From Gaeumannomyces sp. JS-464 (taxonomy: Eukaryota > Ascomycota > Sordariomycetes > Magnaporthales > Magnaporthaceae), in the NCBI GenBank assembly GCA_002197995.1, contig NGZR01000004.1, positions 4,588,001-4,652,000 on the forward strand: a stretch of 64,000 nucleotides of DNA. The letters run 5' to 3'. Positions 1 to 11,700 of the stretch are shown here, in pieces. The notes under the pieces were generated by a model. It ran no database searches and was not told where the DNA came from. It saw nothing but the letters and a program-made list of their open reading frames with translations. The stretch's first letter is position 1. Each line of letters begins with the position of its first letter. Made by a program: the position numbers and the translations under genes.

Positions 1-1700
1 ATGCTAAAAACAAAACTAATAGGCATAAACCGTACGGGTTATTACAACCTTTGCTAGCGTCGGATAAAGCATAATAAAAAGTTACTATAAACTTCGTTAT
101 TAAACTTTCCTAATTTAAAAAACCGTTAATTAAAGTAAAGTACGATAATATATTAGTAATAATAGATAAGCTTACCAAATACGTTTTATTTTTACCATAT
201 AAAAAAGAAGCAAACGTTATAAAGCTAGCGTACGTTTTTATTAAGCATATAATAGCGGAATACGACACGCTAAACCGTTTAATTACGGATAAAAATAAGC
301 TATTTATAAGCAAATTTTAAAAAAGGCTTACGAGCAAGCTAAAAGCAAAGCATTTTTTATTTACAGCCTACCACTTTTAAACAAATAAACAAACGAAACG
401 GACGAACCAAACCATAAAACAGTATTTACGTTATTACGTTAATTATTAACAAAACGATTAGGTATAATTATTTTTTATAGCTTAATTCGCTTATAACAGT
501 TTAATTTATAAAAGCATAAAAACCATACCGTTTTATGCAAATTATAAGTTTACGTTTATAGCGTATAAAAAACCCAAAGCAAGAAAACATGCTTTAATAG
601 CGGAAATACAAATAACGGAGCTTATTAAACTGTATAAACACTTTTAAGTAAAGCTAAAAAAGCTGCGGCACCGTATAGCTATTTAAATAAACAAAAAAAG
701 ATCGAAAAACCAACTTTTAAAAAAAGGGATAACGTTTAACGTGGTTCATTAGCGAGTCGCGTATATCACCAAGTCGCGCACTTCGAAATCCCATACTAAA
801 CGCGATTTTCGACACCCTTGCTAACTCGGCCAATTTAAACCCAAATTTAACCAAATTTAAAATGGTTATATTTAATTACGTAAAAAACTTAATTTAATTT
901 TCTTGGTTTTCTTGTTACCCTTTTAAAGTTAGTTGCATATTATACACAGTATATTACACAGTGTTTTAAACTAACCCTAATATGGTAATAAGAGAAATCC
1001 AAGAAAAATAAATTAAATTGCTTACGTAGTTAAATATAACCATTTTAAATTTGGTTAAATTTGGGTTTAAATTGGCCGAGTTAGCAAAGGTGTCGAAAAT
1101 CGCGTTTAGTATGGGATTTCGAAATGCGCGACTCGGGTAATATACGCGACTCGCTAATAAACCACGTTATCTTTTTTAACGAAATATTAAAAAAACGATT
1201 AAACGATAAACTAAACTACAAAAAACTAAAACCGTTTAAAATATTAAAATACGTTTCGAACGTAAATTACAAATTCGTCGATTACCATTAATTATAAAAT
1301 CCCACCCGGTTTTTTATATTTCCCTATTTAAACCAGCGTTACCGGGCTTTAAAAGCGACGAGTTAATGGAAATCGACCTAAAATAAAAATACAAAATTAA
1401 AAAAATCTTAAATTATAAGCCAAAATATAAGCCTAAAAAGTACTTAATTAAATGGAAAAAGTATAACTACGAAAAAAACACGTGGGAAAAAAAAACCAAC
1501 CTCGAAAACTGCTAAAAGGCTTTATAAAAATATCGGCAAAAACTTTTAAACGAAGGTTAGCAAAAGCAAAAAAGCGGGCCGCTTACCGCAGCCGTTTATA
1601 CACACGCCGGCCGTGCCTCGTACGTATAAACGGTCGTAGCAAAAAAAACCTTAACTTAACCAAAAATCGAACTTAAAACTTCCAGCTAAAAGGTAAAAAA
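1..1700 (+). mobile_element. RIP-degraded Ty3/gypsy chromovirus, integrase to chromodomain
   Basis: An AT-rich, stop-ridden relic of a Ty3/gypsy polyprotein read on the plus strand. Between about 110 and 440 the frame still reads as an integrase core: a VIIDKLTKYVLF stretch with the first Asp, then LITDKNKLFISKF with the second Asp, then an AYH..TN.QT.RTNQ segment where the catalytic Glu normally lies. At about 1390-1510 it reads as a chromodomain (YLIKWKKY, then ENTWE-like NTWEKKTNL). Many codons that should be Gln, Arg or Trp are TAA or TAG, which is what RIP produces. The element is interrupted by a MITE at 739-1167. The reverse transcriptase end lies outside the window. The family call rests on motif order and is strong; activity is ruled out by the stops. 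Confidence 0.85.
739..1167. mobile_element. MITE with long terminal inverted repeats, TA target duplication
   Basis: A 429-bp non-coding element with terminal inverted repeats of about 190 bp starting ACGTGGTT at both ends. It is flanked by TA at 737-738 and 1168-1169. Removing the element and one TA rejoins the gypsy frame (Val-Tyr-Leu-Phe between the integrase and the chromodomain), so the insertion boundaries are exact. TA duplication plus long inverted repeats fits a Tc1/mariner or pogo-type non-autonomous element. The arms differ at several sites, as expected after RIP or drift. No transposase is encoded. Confidence 0.85.
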
Positions 1701-1858
1701 GTTACTATTATATACCATTAAGTTAAAAAAAAGGTATGTTTATTAAAACCAAATAAAGCAAAAAAGTTTATACCGAACGGTTAGCAAAAAAAAAAAAAAA
1801 AAAAAGAATAAAAGTTCGACGAGCTCCGAGGTAAGCCCGAAAACTCGTCGACCTTTAC

Positions 1859-1927
1859 GGTCGTGCCGGGATTCGAACCGAAATTTCGGCAAAAAAACCA
1901 AAGCTACGCCCAATGCGCTACAAAACC
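1859..1927 (-). pseudogene. Degenerate tRNA relic
   Basis: On the minus strand an A-box-like TAGCGCATTGGGCG lies upstream of a perfect B box, GGTTCGAATCC, with tRNA spacing. The D-arm pairs (GCGC with GCGT), and parts of the acceptor and T stems pair with G-T wobbles and mismatches. The anticodon stem does not pair, and the anticodon region is a T run. It looks like a tRNA or tRNA-derived SINE head that decayed together with the surrounding repeat. A hairpin (GTTCGACGAG with CTCGTCGACC, about 1814-1852) lies just past its 3' end. Confidence 0.5.
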
Positions 1928-1989
1928 TAAAAAAGTTGTTAAAAAAAGTTACAATTTACTTTAGTTAAAAAAGCAAGCAGGTTTAAATT

Positions 1990-2540
1990 AAGATTAACCC
2001 CGGGCATTTGCCAATCGAAAAGAACGAAAAAAGCTATAAAGGTTCGAAGCACGAGGCAGCTTAACGAGCCGCCTAATCGGCCTCCTCCCGCTCGACACGC
2101 TTTAATTTTTTTACCGAATTAATACCGCGACGCACCGCGCGCATTATTTTTTCCAGCTACATTCGTTTTTGCTTCCGAAAACGGAAAACTTTTTCCTCCG
2201 CCTTTTCCAGTTTAGCTTTAAATTTGGAATGCTAGGTAACGATATTCCGAAGCTCGGAAAGAAAAGGCTTTAAAATATCGCACCCCGAGCGATTAATCCG
2301 ATAACATTCCATATACCGAAATGAGTTTTAAAAAAAAGCGTTACACTTTTCACGCTTTAAAACGTCGTAATAGTACGAATAAAAAGGCATTTCGTAATAG
2401 TTAAAAAAAATAACCGCTAAAAGCTTTTTGCGATTAACGGTTTTTTTTTGCGAAAAAACGTTTTCGCATTCGACCGAACATCTTATTAAAGTAAAAAAGG
2501 ATAGGAAATGGTAAAAAAAGAAAGTATTTACCATTAATAA
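1990..2540 (-). pseudogene. Minus-strand coding relic of a repeat element
   Basis: On the minus strand the AT-rich sequence keeps broken protein-like frames. One is a 68-codon open frame at 2328-2534 with a SVECENVFSQKK stretch. Downstream, at about 2030-2230, is a basic/acidic coiled-coil-like segment (AKLEKAEEKVFRFRKQKR, then MRAVRRGINSV and a Glu-rich tail). Such a coiled coil follows the DDE domain in some fungal pogo-like transposases, but a transposase identity is inference only. Stops interrupt it throughout. Confidence 0.35.
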
Positions 2541-2595
2541 AAAGCGGGGCGATAAAACGTAGCTAAAAGGATTTGGCTTAAAAGGGGAAACCTAA

Positions 2596-3476
2596 TATTA
2601 CGACCAGCATGCAAGCTTTTGGGATAGCAAGGCAAAAGGGGGTTTTAAAGTGGTGCTTCCGCCTCGCTTTGGTTACGAGGAGTTACGTAAACCAGAAAGG
2701 ATTTGTGGATTTGTAATAAAACAATAAATCCAAAAAGGATTTGTGGATTTGTAATAAAATAACAAATTTAAAAGGGATTTGTGAATTTATAACAAAGTTA
2801 TAAATCTAACCCAGTATAAAGCAAAAAGCAACGTGTATATAAAAGATGGATTTCTTATTGTTTTAAGTAGTTTTAACTAAAGCTTCGGCATTAGTTAACC
2901 TAAATTAGCTTTTAGGCATCCCCTAAGGCAAGCAATCAAATTGTCCTTTTAAATCACGTGTTCCCTTGTTAACTAGATTAAAAATACTATCTTTTCCACC
3001 CCCGAAGTGCCCTACTTTAAAAGCAAACCTTTAATTGTAACACTAGCATGCAAACTTTTAAAATAATAAGGTAAAAAGGGGCTTCGAAATGGTGCTTTCG
3101 CCCCGTTTTAATTACGTAAAGTTACGTAAACCAAAAAAGATTTATAAATTTATAATAAAATAATAAATCCAAAAAGGGATTTGTGGATTTATAATAAAGC
3201 AATAAATTTAAAAAAAATTTGTGGATTTGTAGCAAAGCTACAAATTTAACCTAACCTAAAGTAAAAGGCAGCGTATATATAAAAATGGGTTTTTTATTAT
3301 TTTAGGTAGCTTTAATTAAAGCTTCGGCATTAGTTAATTTAAGTTAACTTTTAAGCATTTTTTAAAGTAAGTAATTAAATTGTCCTTTTAAGTTACGTGT
3401 TTTTTTTGTTATAAGCAAAACTGTTTTTTTTACCCCCGAAATGCTTTACTTTAAGAGCAAACCTTTAATTGTAACA
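2596..3476. repeat. Two tandem LTR-like direct repeats
   Basis: Two copies of a unit of about 440 bp lie head to tail, at 2596-3042 and about 3036-3476. Each has an AGCATGCAA start, GGATTTGTGGATTTGTAAT subrepeats, a TATATAAAA box, an AAAGCTTCGGCATTAGTTAA block, and an end in CCTTTAATTGTAACA. The unit begins TATTAC (probably TGTTAC before RIP) and ends GTAACA, so it has the TG...CA and short inverted ends of a long terminal repeat. The copies share the junction heptamer TGTAACA. Copy two is the more AT-rich. No internal retroelement lies between them. Confidence 0.6.
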
Positions 3477-4560
3477 GCTGGTAGGCAGCGGGCGGCGAGG
3501 CGGCGTAACCGGCGGCGGCGGAACCGCTAGTGCTATTACTGCTGCTATTGCAAACGGAAGCCGTGAAACTTCCGCCGCGAAAAGGCGGGCGGCGGCCCGA
3601 AGGTCGTCCGCTAAGCGCTGCCTATTTATATATTCGCTATTAATTAACGAGCGTTAAAAGCCGTGGTTTTAAAGGTATAAAACATTTACTGCTTTAAGCG
3701 CGAGCTCGTTTTGCCGCTTTTTCGGTACGATTTTTATTATTAAACATTTATAAAAAGTTAGCGTTAAATGCTTTTTAATTCGTCGCGCGTACGCGTGCGC
3801 GCAAACGAAAACGCTAAAAAAAAAGGTAAATTTATAGTTTTGTAAAGCTTAAGCTTTAATAACGTATAAAAATTAGCTTAAGCTTACTGCTAAACGGATT
3901 AAAAGCATTATTACGTACAAATTTATAATTATTGCTAAAAAAAGGAAAAAGGAAAAAAGCGCCGGAGCGAAAGCTAACGGTAAATCTTTTTAATATCGTT
4001 TAACTAATAAAAAAAACCGTTATTTACAAAAAAAAAAAAAAGGAACACCTAAAACTACCCGGAAAGAAAAAGCACCTTTTAAACGCTTTAATCTTTTAAG
4101 CTTAAACCTTTTTAATAAACACCTAATATTTACGACCAAATCGGATTAACATTATGCTAAACATTCCGGTATAAGGAAAATAAGCTTGTAAAGCTTTTAT
4201 TATTTATAAAATTTCCTTTGTTTAAATTAGCCGGTAACTTGCGGTTACCAGCTGGGGGTATATCGCAAAAAAGCGGGTTTTTACGAGGGATTTACCGGCA
4301 AAGCCATGTTATAAAACCCCGGTGCCCGTTAAAAACCCTCGTCGCCCTCGGCAGGTGCGTGACACGCACCGGCCGAGGCCGGTGAAGGGTTCGATATCTT
4401 TACCGCGCACCCGTGTATATAAAGCCCGAAGGTCTCCCACCCTTAACAGCCTTTCCTACAGTTCTGTAAAGGTAGAAATTAAGCCAATCGGTTAACTGCC
4501 TGTACCTTTACTTTGCAATATCAGTGCTTTATCTTGATTACTCCTCACGCATGCAATTAA
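3477..4560. other. AT-rich RIP-type sequence without a recognisable gene
   Basis: A patchwork of a GC-rich but CpA-poor segment (3477-3640), then AT-rich sequence with no open frame of useful length. CCTAATATTTACGACCA at about 4123-4139 resembles the left flank of the LTR-like repeat at 2591-2605, which suggests one more repeat edge. A perfect hairpin GGTGCGT-GAC-ACGCACC lies near 4353-4369, followed by a TATATAAAG box near 4414. These could be a repeat promoter, but no product is identified. Confidence 0.4.
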
Positions 4561-5347
4561 GCAACAAACTGTCACATCTGTGCAACTATCACCTTCCCAT
4601 GTTCGCCCGGCACATCCCTGCTGTTCTGCAGTTTCGATAAGGCCTCTTTTGAGAGAAGTCATCAGGGGTAAGTAAACCTTCTTGATTTTAAGATTGTTGG
4701 CATCGACACCCCGGAAGAACCATTTGCTGGCGAGGTTGCCAAAATCCTCGCTTCATCGACTTTTAACCGCAACTCCACGAGTCGCTCGATCCTGAGACAA
4801 TCGAGAACCCGCTTGGAGAAATATTAACCAGCCCTATCTACTTTAAGCCCTGGACGCGGGAATCCCTGGGCACTCACTCAATTCTCTTTCGACTGGGGTC
4901 TTATTCCAGACCGTCCCGAGCCTGCGTGGCTTCGCTACCAAGCCGATGACCTCCCGGAGCCCGGGCGACCTGCAGGTCGCCACAGAGACTTCCTTGGTTG
5001 CATGGAAAATATTCCAGGGCTCATCGACACTAATGAGTGCATCAATACTACGGGAAGGAATCCGAGAACCGGGGCAATCCGCTAGGAGCATTTGGCAAAT
5101 AGGGCCTAGCAGGAACTTAAAACCCACTTTGCTGCAGCAGCTAGAAAGCAAGGTTGGAGTCATCGAGGAGCTCTACGCCCACCAAAGCCTGACACTGCCA
5201 ACTGTCATGGGAATAATGGAGAAGGAGCACTGCTTGCGCGCTGGGTAAGCTCAACTGGCTTTGTCTTTCCTTTACGACCTCTGCACGTGTGTTGTGTGCG
5301 TGGCGCTGACGATTTTCAAATATAGGGCGAAGGTGTACAAAATTCTA
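4561..5347. other. Unassigned sequence left of the 813-bp MITE
   Basis: Base composition returns to normal here. A 100-codon open frame (4946-5248, plus) and overlapping frames exist, but none has a recognisable domain, signal peptide or splice structure. It may be a decayed gene split by the MITE at 5348-6160. Confidence 0.3.
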
Positions 5348-6160
5348 AGTCGGAGTACCCCTTGTTGGCCACCCCCCCTGTTGGCCACCTATTTCCCCAT
5401 ATAAACCGGTAAAAACTCACGGTTTTAACAACGCAATTAAAAATCAAATAAAAGTCGCAAAAATACAAGCTAAAAAGGGTTATAAAATCTAAAAGCGAGA
5501 TTTTTAATATATAATAAAAAGGTATTATTTATACGTTATTACGGGTAATAAGCTTATATACTAATTAAAAGTTAAAAATTACATATAAATTATATGTAAA
5601 TAAAAAACGGTAATAATTTTATAATTAGTATGTAAATTTTACTGCAATAAGTTTATACGGATTTATAACGTTAAAATAATAATATAATTAAAAAAATAAA
5701 TTTATATAATTTTTTTACAATTTTTAAAAAACCATTTCACAATATACTGTGTAATATACTGTGTGGACGTTATATATTGGGGTAATTACGTAATATATAT
5801 AACATATAAAAATTATACGTTAAAATCCGCGATTTTATATATATAATGCAAAAAACCGCATATTTATAACTTATATAATTAAAAAGTTATTAGCAACTTT
5901 TTAATGTTATAATTTCCATACAATTTATTAGCAAACCTTAACAATTTGCATATATTTACCTTTATTGCTTAACCGTTAATATTAAAACCTATAATAAATT
6001 TTTATATATTTTTACTTTTAGGCTTTACTAATATTGTTACCGTTTATTTTTCCGATTTTTATTCGATTTTTAATTGCGTTGTTAAAACCGCGAGTTTTTA
6101 CCGGTTTATATGGGGAAATAGGTGGCCAACAGGGGGTGGCCAACAGGGGGTACTCCGACT
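5348..6160. mobile_element. 813-bp MITE with about 100-bp inverted repeats, TA target duplication
   Basis: The left end AGTCGGAGTACCCC and the right end GGGGGTACTCCGACT are inverted copies that match for about 100 bp with a few differences. TA flanks the element at 5346-5347 and 6161-6162. Each arm holds two direct copies of a CTGTTGGCCACC motif 15-16 bp apart, a likely transposase-binding array. The interior is AT-rich and encodes nothing. TA duplication points to Tc1/mariner or pogo mobilisation. Confidence 0.85.
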
Positions 6161-6162
6161 TA

Positions 6163-8706
6163 GTGCGCAAACGCGGGTGGCAAAGATACCAAACCAAAAA
6201 GACGAGAGCGATCCCAACCTCCGAGACAAGAAGTTTCTAGGGAAGGGAAGATCAGAGCCTCTATGTCATCGCCAGAGGCGCCGGAGCTCGACAACGTCGA
6301 GCCTTCTGCTGCACTTCAACGACAAGCAGAGGAGCTTCAGTCTTCTAGTCGCTACTGTCTCAAGGTGCACTCACGCGTTCGCTGAGAGCGGAAAGCCGAT
6401 TCCGCTGTCCTTTGGTGAAAAAAACCATCCACTGCAACTAGGAATCAGCGATATTGCTCAAGCCAGATACCATTTCGACTGTGGAGAGCCCCGCGAAGGA
6501 GGACGCATTTTGCGAGATCAGATCGGCATGATCTGGGACTTCATGCAGAACGCGCGGCAAGTTGACTTGGATCAAATCTATTTGCTGGTATTGCACGTCC
6601 CAGGCGTCTTCATGTTGGCAGGGTATAGCCGTATCACTACGGTATATTCTTCGATCCCTCAGGGACGCCGCGGACTCGGTCTTCTGCCGAGGCCGTAGGC
6701 ATCCAATCGCCGTCGCTGCGAGCTCATTGCTTGAACTGCTCACCGATAACAGTGTCGATTTCGAGTCAGGCTTCGTTGAGGCACTGAGACGCTGCAGCAG
6801 ACAACAGTTCTCCTTCATCCATCACCAGACAAGAGCCCGTCGTTTGCGGTGCTCCACGAGATGTAGATTCATTGTTGGATTTGCAAGTGGGGCCCCACAC
6901 GAGAAGAGCGTCTTGGTTTCTCGAGACGCTACGGGGAGCTGCTGTTACAGTCGCAGGAGTGGTACGGGGCGAAGATCGGGGCGCTCGGGAGCTTGATGCT
7001 TTGCTTCTGGGACTTGAGCTGCACGGTGGCGCCCTTCTCCCAGATTTGGCGGAGCGAGGTGGCAGGTTCCTGGGGCGTACCCTACAGGTTATTCGAGATG
7101 GGAGAGAGGGTGCTGTGCTTCGAGCAGAGGCGGCAGCCCAGTTCATGAGATGGGACATGTCTACTTGGCGAGGTTGTGGGAGAGAACGACGCCGGCAGGG
7201 TCCACTTGTGGAAGAGGGAAGTGACGCAAGTGATTCCGGTTATCCTCGGAATTCTCCCCCTGGTTTGGGACCATAATATCCTGTGGTGTTTGGAGTTTGA
7301 GGTAGTCTCGTTGGACCGACAAGAGGAAGCGGAAGCAATTCGCCGCTCAATTCTGAAATTGAATCACTACAAGGAACTGGAGGACAAGTATTCGCAAGAG
7401 GAGGAGGAGCTCAAGAAGAAACTTGGTCGGCTTCGGGTGACGATTGGGTGGGGGAACATTGGCGGCGTTAGCGGGCGGCACCCATGAGCCACCAAGCATG
7501 CCTCGGCAGGGTCTCCTTTGCGAAGTTAGTTAGTCAAAGGCTTGGCGCCAACGAAGTCTGGCGCAACGTGTTGAGGAATGATGTCAGTGGCTGACCCCTG
7601 GCTTGATCAAAGGCCCGACGAAGGGATGCCGCTTACCCGAGTTAGGGACCCCGCGCCACAAATTTTGTGACAGGGATCAACAACGCATGCTGAGATTGGA
7701 TTTTTGGATTGCAACCGTAAAACCAACACTGATTGAACAGTGTGCCCCACAATTTCGAGCAAGTCACTCGGCCGCCTTCATGGCAGGAAAAAGTTCCATA
7801 GGCGGCGCACCCAAAGGTGTTGTCATCAGTCACGAACACATTACCGAAGCCATGCTGTGCCCGATGTATGGCCCCAGCCTCTCGTTTAAGTGGCTGAGCC
7901 TCAATCACGGGGAAACCCCGCGCCCAGCAGAGGGGGAATGCGGGCACGCGGGTGGGCTGGGCGAGCAGGAGGCGGCCACGTGAGCCCAGCGGCGCCCAGA
8001 GCAGCCCGCAGCCTCCGCACCCGAGAGGCGGGCCCGCTGCCGCTTGGCGATGCCCAGTTTGCTGGCGGTCCGGCCATTCACAGCCTGATGACGCCCCCGC
8101 CAAGGACGACGGTCGGCTCCAGGCGGTCGAGATTCTTGCTGCTTGGGGACTGGTGATTTCGCTCTTCTTTGGTTGCCCAGCCTTTCCTTTATTTTCCTCC
8201 CTTCTTTCTTTTTTCTCCGATCTCCACACCCGGTGCTTCTTTTGTCCCCTTCTTTCACTCTTGTTCTTCAGTTTCTTGTGGTGCCATCAACCAGCAGCAC
8301 AGGCCCGACCCCAGGATTCCAGCTCCGGCCGGCCCAGACCTTTGTTCGACCTCGGACCAGCCCCGATTGGCACACGGCTCACCGCTCCCGACGCGGGCTA
8401 CCATTCCATTGTGTTCCAGCCACTGGTTCCAGCCACCGCTGGAGAACCACGCTTGCCAGACGGACTCTCCCTAGATCGTAGGCTATAGAGACCGGGCGGA
8501 ATAATTGCTTCTTGTACGAGCCAACAGACCGCGACGTATGAAAAGAAACTGTCTCAGCTGTTCTGCCCACGCCTCCGCATTTTGGTGGCGTCATCGGACT
8601 TCTCGACCGCGACTGACGCTGCTGCGTGCACTGCATCCGTATCACGGCTAGATCTTGCCCGCTCGCAATCTCTCGGTGACGGACCTCGCTTGCTCTGCGC
8701 ACACCG
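6163..8706. other. Unassigned sequence between the MITE and the Ca2+-ATPase
   Basis: Several overlapping frames of 100-195 codons are present on both strands, but none shows a family motif or a convincing intron pattern. The best isolated one is 7176-7487 (plus), with a charged coiled-coil-like C-terminal half. From about 8150 the plus strand is CT-rich, as is common upstream of fungal genes, so 8150-8706 is probably the promoter and leader of the ATPase. Confidence 0.35.
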
Positions 8707-11700
8707 ATGGCCGACCATGAGGTAAAGTCGCGTCCCAGACGGGACTGGCGTCTCCGACGTCCATAAAGTTCGCCCAGAGCGCCACGCCGCCAAATGCCGA
8801 CACCCCGGCCAAGCCCGACGAGCTGAATCTGGCTGACAGCCCTCCTCTGCCCAACAACCGCTTCGCCTTTACCCCGGCCCAGCTGCACAAGCTCTCTACC
8901 ACGCGTAACCTAGCCGCGCTCGATGCCTTCGGCGGACTGCACGGCCTGGCAGCGGGGCTGCGCACCGATCTCACCGCCGGCCTCAGCGTCGACGAAGTCG
9001 GCCTCGATGACACTGTCACTTTTGAAGAGGCCGTTGCAGCCGGCAAAGAGCGCAGGAAGCCTAAGACCACGCCTCTCCCCAGTGACGGAAAGAAGGGGCA
9101 TGACCACGCGGCGGCGTTCAAGCTGGAGTTTGGCGCCGAAAACAAAGGCTTCACCGACCGCCGGCGCGTTTTTGGCGAGAACAGGGTGCCGCGGCGCAAG
9201 CAGAAGTCCTTCCTGCAGCTGGCCTGGATCGCCTTCAACGACAAGCTCATGTTCCTCCTCACCATCAGCGCCACCATCTCGCTGGCCCTGGGCATCTACG
9301 AGTCGATTGAGGCGGGCGAAGATGACGGTCCCCGAATCCAGTGGGTCGACGGCGTCACCGTCGTGGTCGCCATCCTGGTCATCGTCGTTGCGACCGCCAC
9401 AACGGATTGGCGCAAGAACCAGAAGTTCGCCAAGCTGACTGCGCGGAAGGAGCAGCGAGACGTCAAGGTCATACGATCTGGCAAGACCCAGAACATCTCG
9501 ATCCACGATCTGCTCGTCGGCGACGTCATGCACATCGAGACTGGTGATGTTGTAGCTGTCGACGGCGTGCTCATCCATGGGTCCGGCATCCAGGTGGACG
9601 AATCGTCGCTGTCGGGCGAGTCGGAGCTGGTGCACAAATCTGCAGCCATAGGCGGAAAGGACGATGAGGTACATGGCATCGCCAGCCTCAAGCAATCGGC
9701 AGTACACCGTGTGTCCGCCGCCGACCCCTTCATCCTCAGCGGCACCACCGTCAATGGCGGCGTTGGCAACTATCTGGTCATATCCGTAGGCGTCAACTCC
9801 ACTTTTGGCCGCACGCTGAGCGAGCTGCAAAACGACGTCGAGCCGACGCCGCTGCAGCAGAAGCTAGGCAAGCTGGCTAAGCAGCTCATCACCTTTGGAG
9901 CTATTGCTGGCTTCATCTTTTTCCTCGTCATGTTCATTCGCTTCCTGGTCAGGTTGCCCACCGCCGGTCGCACCCCATCCGAGAACGCAATGGTATTTTT
10001 CAAGACGCTGATCCTCGCTGTCACCGTCATCGTCGTGACGGTCCCTGAAGGTCTCGCCCTGGCCGTCACTCTTGCTCTCGCGTTCGCCACATCGAGAATG
10101 TTGCAGGACAACAACCTGGTGCGTATGATCCGGTCTTGCGAGGTCATGGGTAACGCCACATGCATCTGCTCCGATAAGACGGGAACTCTCACGCAGAACA
10201 AAATGACGGTTGTTGCGGGCCATATTGGCATGTCGGGCAAGTTTGGAGAGGCTATAGTGGGCAACTCTCCAGGCAGCCTCGGCAATATCACCAACAGCCA
10301 GGCAAGTGTATCCGGGGAGGAAGGTGATGATGCGGAAAAGAAGGCTATGGGGAAATCCGCCGAGACAGCAGCCACTGCTGTGCCATCGCCGCCTGCGAGC
10401 AGAGACACGGGCCCAAGGGGCTAATGCAGTCACTCACGACCGAGGTCAGGACTTTGATCAAGGATGGCATCGCGGTCAACTCAACGGCATTTGAGGATGG
10501 CGATGGCAAGTACGTGGGCATGAGCACCGAGACGGCCCTGCTTGACTTTGCGCGCAGCCACCTAGGCATGGGCCCTGTCAACGAGGAGCGTGATAACGCC
10601 GACATCGTCGATCTCCTGCCCTTTGACGCATCCAACAAGTGGATGGCTGTCATGGTGCGCCTGCCAAAGGACCGAGGCTTCCGCATGTTTGTCAAGGGCG
10701 CCGCCGAGGTCGTGCTTGAACGCTGCAAGACGATCCTCACCGACCCAACTGCTAGCGAGGAGCAGGGCGGAAGCGGACTGAGGTCAGAGGAACTGCCCGA
10801 AGAGACGCGGGCAGAGCTTCGAGAGACTGTCCGCTCGTACGCCGTCCAGATGCTGCGCCCCGTCGCCATGGCCTACCGAGACTTTACGGGCCCCAGCGAG
10901 ATCCTCAGCGACCCCAAAGACCTGACCTCGGTCCGCTTCCGTGAGCTGTTCAAGACGTCGGGTCTGACGTGGACTTGCATCTTCGGTATCAAGGACCCGC
11001 TCCGTCCCGAAGTCATTGACTCGGTGCGACAGTGCCAGGAGGGCTGGCGTACTGGTTGTTCGCATGCACGGGCGACAACTTCCTGACGGCCAAGGCCATC
11101 GCATCCGAGTGTGGTATCTACACGGCTGGCGGCGTGGCCATGGATGGCCCAACCTTCCGACGGCTGATACCAGCGCAAATGGACATCATCATCCCGAGAC
11201 TTCAGGTGCTCGCGAGATCGAGCCCAGAGGACAAGCTGACCCTTGTATCGCACCTTAAAAAGATGCACGAGACCGTGGCCGTGACTGGCGACGGTACGAA
11301 CGACGCACTGGCCCTGAAGGCTGCTGATGTCGGCTTTGCGATGGGTGTTCAGGGCACCGAGGTGGCCAAAGAGGCGGCGTCCATCATCCTCCTCGATGAC
11401 AATTTCAAGTCCATTGTGAAGGCGCTCCTTTGGGGGCGAACCGTTAACGACGCCGTTCGCAAGTTCCTGCAGTTCCAGTTTACCATCAACATCACGGCTG
11501 GTATCCTGACTGTGGTGTCGGAGCTTGTTGGCGACAACATCTTCACCGTCGTCCAGCTACTGTGGATGAACCTGATCATGGACATCTTTGCGTCTCTCGG
11601 TCTGGCCACCGACTGGCCGTCGGAGGACTTTTTGAAACGGAAGCCGCAGCCGCGCCGCGCGCCGCTCGTCAGCATTACCATGTGGAAAATGATCCTCGGC

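Noticed and set aside
1482..1676. 64-codon basic open frame in the gypsy relic
   Set aside because: Out-of-frame shadow of the chromodomain tail; no independent support.
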